Source of the DNA: Flavobacterium eburneipallidum
GTDB lineage: Bacteria > Bacteroidota > Bacteroidia > Flavobacteriales > Flavobacteriaceae
Assembly (NCBI RefSeq): GCF_027111355.2
Contig: NZ_CP114291.2
Span: forward strand, 2,852,001 to 2,916,000
Reading direction: 5' to 3'
DNA: 64,000 nucleotides
Positions 62,142-64,000 of this stretch are shown here, piece by piece. The notes under the pieces are model-generated. The model saw only the letters and a program-made list of their open reading frames with translations. It was not told the origin of the DNA and made no database searches. Position 1 is the stretch's first letter. Every line of letters begins with the position of its first letter. The translations under genes and the position numbers were made by a program.

Positions 62142-64000
62142 TTATTCCTTAATCAATTTAATAGATGAAGTTCCTTTTTCTGATTTTACAGTAATAATAT
62201 ATAAACCTAATGCTGTGGATATTTGTCCAACTTCAACCTGATTTTCTCCTTTTCCAGATCCTACTTCTGAACCTAAAGTGTTGTGAATAGTGTAAGTAAA
62301 CTGTCCTTCCGCTTTAATTGTAAAAGTTTGACTGGTAGGATTCGGATAGAGAATAGCGTTAGCTGAAGATTTTGAATTTGAAAAATCTTGGTTCGATAAA
62401 TTTGCACCTGCAGTAACTACATTTGGTTTTGTTTGGGCATCCATATCTACTCCCAAATAAAAACTTGGATGAGGCGGTTGGTTGTAAGCAGAGTTTTGCC
62501 AAGCAATAGCAGTTCTGTATTGTGTATCGTGCATTAAAGTGTATAATTTATGGGTAGTAGGAATATTGGTCGTGTAAATTCGGATAGAAGTATTGTCGTC
62601 CTTTCGGAAGATAACTTCTTCTCTCCAATCTCCAAAGAGGTCGGCACTCAAGCTAGGGGTTGCTTTGGTGGTGTTGTTTGAAGAATACCCAGTCGCAGTT
62701 AACATATTACTAGTTCTGCCATTTATGTAATCCCATTTGTCTATTTTGTTTGAATCTAATAATTCTCTATTCAAATCAGCATCCCACCAAATTGAAAAAT
62801 TCTGCGTAGGCTTTTTATTGCTGATAAGGTTTCCTTTACAGTCCATTAAATAGTTTGTTGTAGTAGTAACGCCAGCAGCATCCTTTACACCAGCGCTACC
62901 AAAACATTCATATCCTTTGTAGCGTGGGTCAATATCTGCTGCATTGCAACGACCTACATCTGTATTTGCGGGTATGCCCCAAATTGTTGCTCCTGTTTGG
63001 GCGTCTAAGAAAACCAGACCATTCGTTTTGTATTTAGCAGGTTCTTCCAGACATTGCCATATTTCTTGTCCAGGACGATCCGGATCCATATCACTCATAT
63101 GTAACGCATCTCCATGACCCAAGGTGTTGGCAAATAATTTTGTACCATCGTCATTAATACCGCTCGAGCCATTGAATATCTCGTCTTTGCCGTCTCCATC
63201 TACATCACCTACTGTCATTTGATGATTTCCCATACCTGCATAAGTCGAATTCCCTGAAGTACTGCTGTCAAAAATCCATCTTTGGGAAAGGGTATTGTTT
63301 CGCCAATCCCAAGCAACGCGTACCAATCTGGTGTAATAGCCACGACCCATTACTAGACTAGGTTTTGACCCGTCAAGATAAGCGATGGCAGCAACAAAAC
63401 GTTCCGAACGACCACCATAACTATCACCCCAAGAGGATACCGTTCCGCGTGCAGGCAAATAATTAGTTGAAGCCATTGCTTTTCCCGTTAGTCCGTTAAA
63501 AACAGTCAAAAATTCAGGACCTGATATGACAGCTCCATAAGGGCTTCCAGATGTAGTTGTACTGCCAGTAGCGTTTCTGTAATCTGCTGATGCATCGCCA
63601 ATAACTATCCCAGCTCCATCTATGGATCCATCTGCTGTTCTGCAAGCCATTTCAGCTTTACCGTCCGAATCCAGATCGTACACCATAAATTGGGTGTAAT
63701 GTGCACCAGCACGGATATTTTTTCCCAAGTCAATTCTCCATAGACGAGTTCCGTCCAACCGGTAGCAATCGATATAGACATTGCCCGTAAAGCCAGGTTG
63801 GGAATTGTCTTTTGAGTTGGATGGATCCCATTTTACGAAGATTTCATATTGTCCATCACCATCTACGTCACCCACGCTGCAATCATTTACGCTATAGGTG
63901 TAAGATCCACTTACGTTGGTTCCTCCAGGGGGTACTTGCATAGCTATGTCCAAATACTGGTTGGTCCATACTGTGGCAGTTTCTGATTCAGGTTGTTCGA
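62142..64000 (-). CDS. Rhamnogalacturonan lyase, polysaccharide lyase family 11, with T9SS sorting domain (5' end outside window)
   Basis: The frame is open to the window edge (EQPESETATVWTNQYLDIAM), so the N-terminus is missing. The visible about 619 residues form the PL11 eight-bladed propeller, with calcium-binding-type loops repeated as GDVDGDGQYEIFVKWDP, YDLDSDGKAEMACRTADG, VGDVDGDGKDEIFNGSSG and MSDMDPDRPGQEIWQCLEEP, and ADLFGDWREEVIFRKDDNTS near the end. The last about 75 residues are a T9SS sorting domain (AILYPNPTSQTFTIKAEGQF ... LGLYIITVKSEKGTSSIKLI), so it is exported and released or surface-anchored by type IX secretion. It cleaves the rhamnogalacturonan I backbone. Confidence 0.93.
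   Translation of the reverse strand, partial: EQPESETATVWTNQYLDIAMQVPPGGTNVSGSYTYSVNDCSVGDVDGDGQYEIFVKWDPSNSKDNSQPGFTGNVYIDCYRLDGTRLWRIDLGKNIRAGAHYTQFMVYDLDSDGKAEMACRTADGSIDGAGIVIGDASADYRNATGSTTTSGSPYGAVISGPEFLTVFNGLTGKAMASTNYLPARGTVSSWGDSYGGRSERFVAAIAYLDGSKPSLVMGRGYYTRLVRVAWDWRNNTLSQRWIFDSSTSGNSTYAGMGNHQMTVGDVDGDGKDEIFNGSSGINDDGTKLFANTLGHGDALHMSDMDPDRPGQEIWQCLEEPAKYKTNGLVFLDAQTGATIWGIPANTDVGRCNAADIDPRYKGYECFGSAGVKDAAGVTTTTNYLMDCKGNLISNKKPTQNFSIWWDADLNRELLDSNKIDKWDYINGRTSNMLTATGYSSNNTTKATPSLSADLFGDWREEVIFRKDDNTSIRIYTTNIPTTHKLYTLMHDTQYRTAIAWQNSAYNQPPHPSFYLGVDMDAQTKPNVVTAGANLSNQDFSNSKSSANAILYPNPTSQTFTIKAEGQFTYTIHNTLGSEVGSGKGENQVEVGQISTALGLYIITVKSEKGTSSIKLIKE

Noticed and set aside
1..64000. tRNA, rRNA or riboswitch genes
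   Set aside because: No cloverleaf, CCA-type end, rRNA block or known riboswitch core was recognised in the gaps. A covariance-model scan was not possible.

Overview
The window looks like chromosomal DNA of a member of the Bacteroidota, most likely a Flavobacterium-type organism. It is AT-rich. It carries a SusC/SusD pair, a C-terminal T9SS sorting domain, a TAnnTTTG-type promoter element, a Bacteroidetes-type TraN and DUF6443 RHS proteins. No rRNA, tRNA or CRISPR array was recognised.

Region 1 (1-7.2 kb) is one end of an integrative conjugative element. It holds the C-terminus of TraN, a small membrane protein, and a minus-strand PRTRC cluster (ThiF-like, B, an unnamed protein, C, E) followed by a DUF932 protein and an SSB. 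Hairpin-rich non-coding DNA lies at 0.88-1.08 kb and 6.3-7.2 kb.

Region 2 (7.2-38.1 kb) combines two things. The first is a complete-looking type II secretion/type IV pilus-like machine in two divergent half-operons. The minus half (22.5-17.2 kb) encodes two lipoproteins, a PilP/GspC-like protein, GspK-, I- and J-like pseudopilins and GspF. The plus half (31.8-38.1 kb) encodes a prepilin, a prepilin peptidase, the GspE ATPase, a GspD secretin, a PilM/N-GspL-like protein and a PilO/GspM-like protein. No PilT retraction ATPase is present. The second is a pair of paralogous two-gene RHS cassettes: an SpvB-like shell protein, then a DUF6443/RHS-core protein with a unique C-terminal tail, then a small membrane protein or lipoprotein that could be its immunity protein. 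One cassette lies between the two halves of the machine and the other lies beyond GspF, next to a tail-fibre-like surface protein.

Region 3 (38.1-52.9 kb) is a defence and conflict island. It contains Gabija (GajA, GajB), a caspase-like protease plus alpha/beta-hydrolase module, an L,D-transpeptidase-like small protein and a 920-residue helical-repeat protein. It is littered with mobile DNA. An intact 1620-bp IS1595-family element with a passenger gene has split the caspase gene; excising it with one 8-bp target duplication restores a single 639-codon frame. A decayed IS6 copy, an IS3 stub and two other pseudogenes are also present.

Region 4 (52.9-64 kb) is a pectin utilisation locus on the minus strand: a PL11 rhamnogalacturonan lyase (cut by the window edge), a PL10 pectate lyase, a terminator, and then susC, susD and a DUF5123 lipoprotein. 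The susC promoter region has a clear -7 element, a 15-bp direct repeat at 22-bp period where a -33 box would be, and a five-unit 12-bp repeat in the leader.
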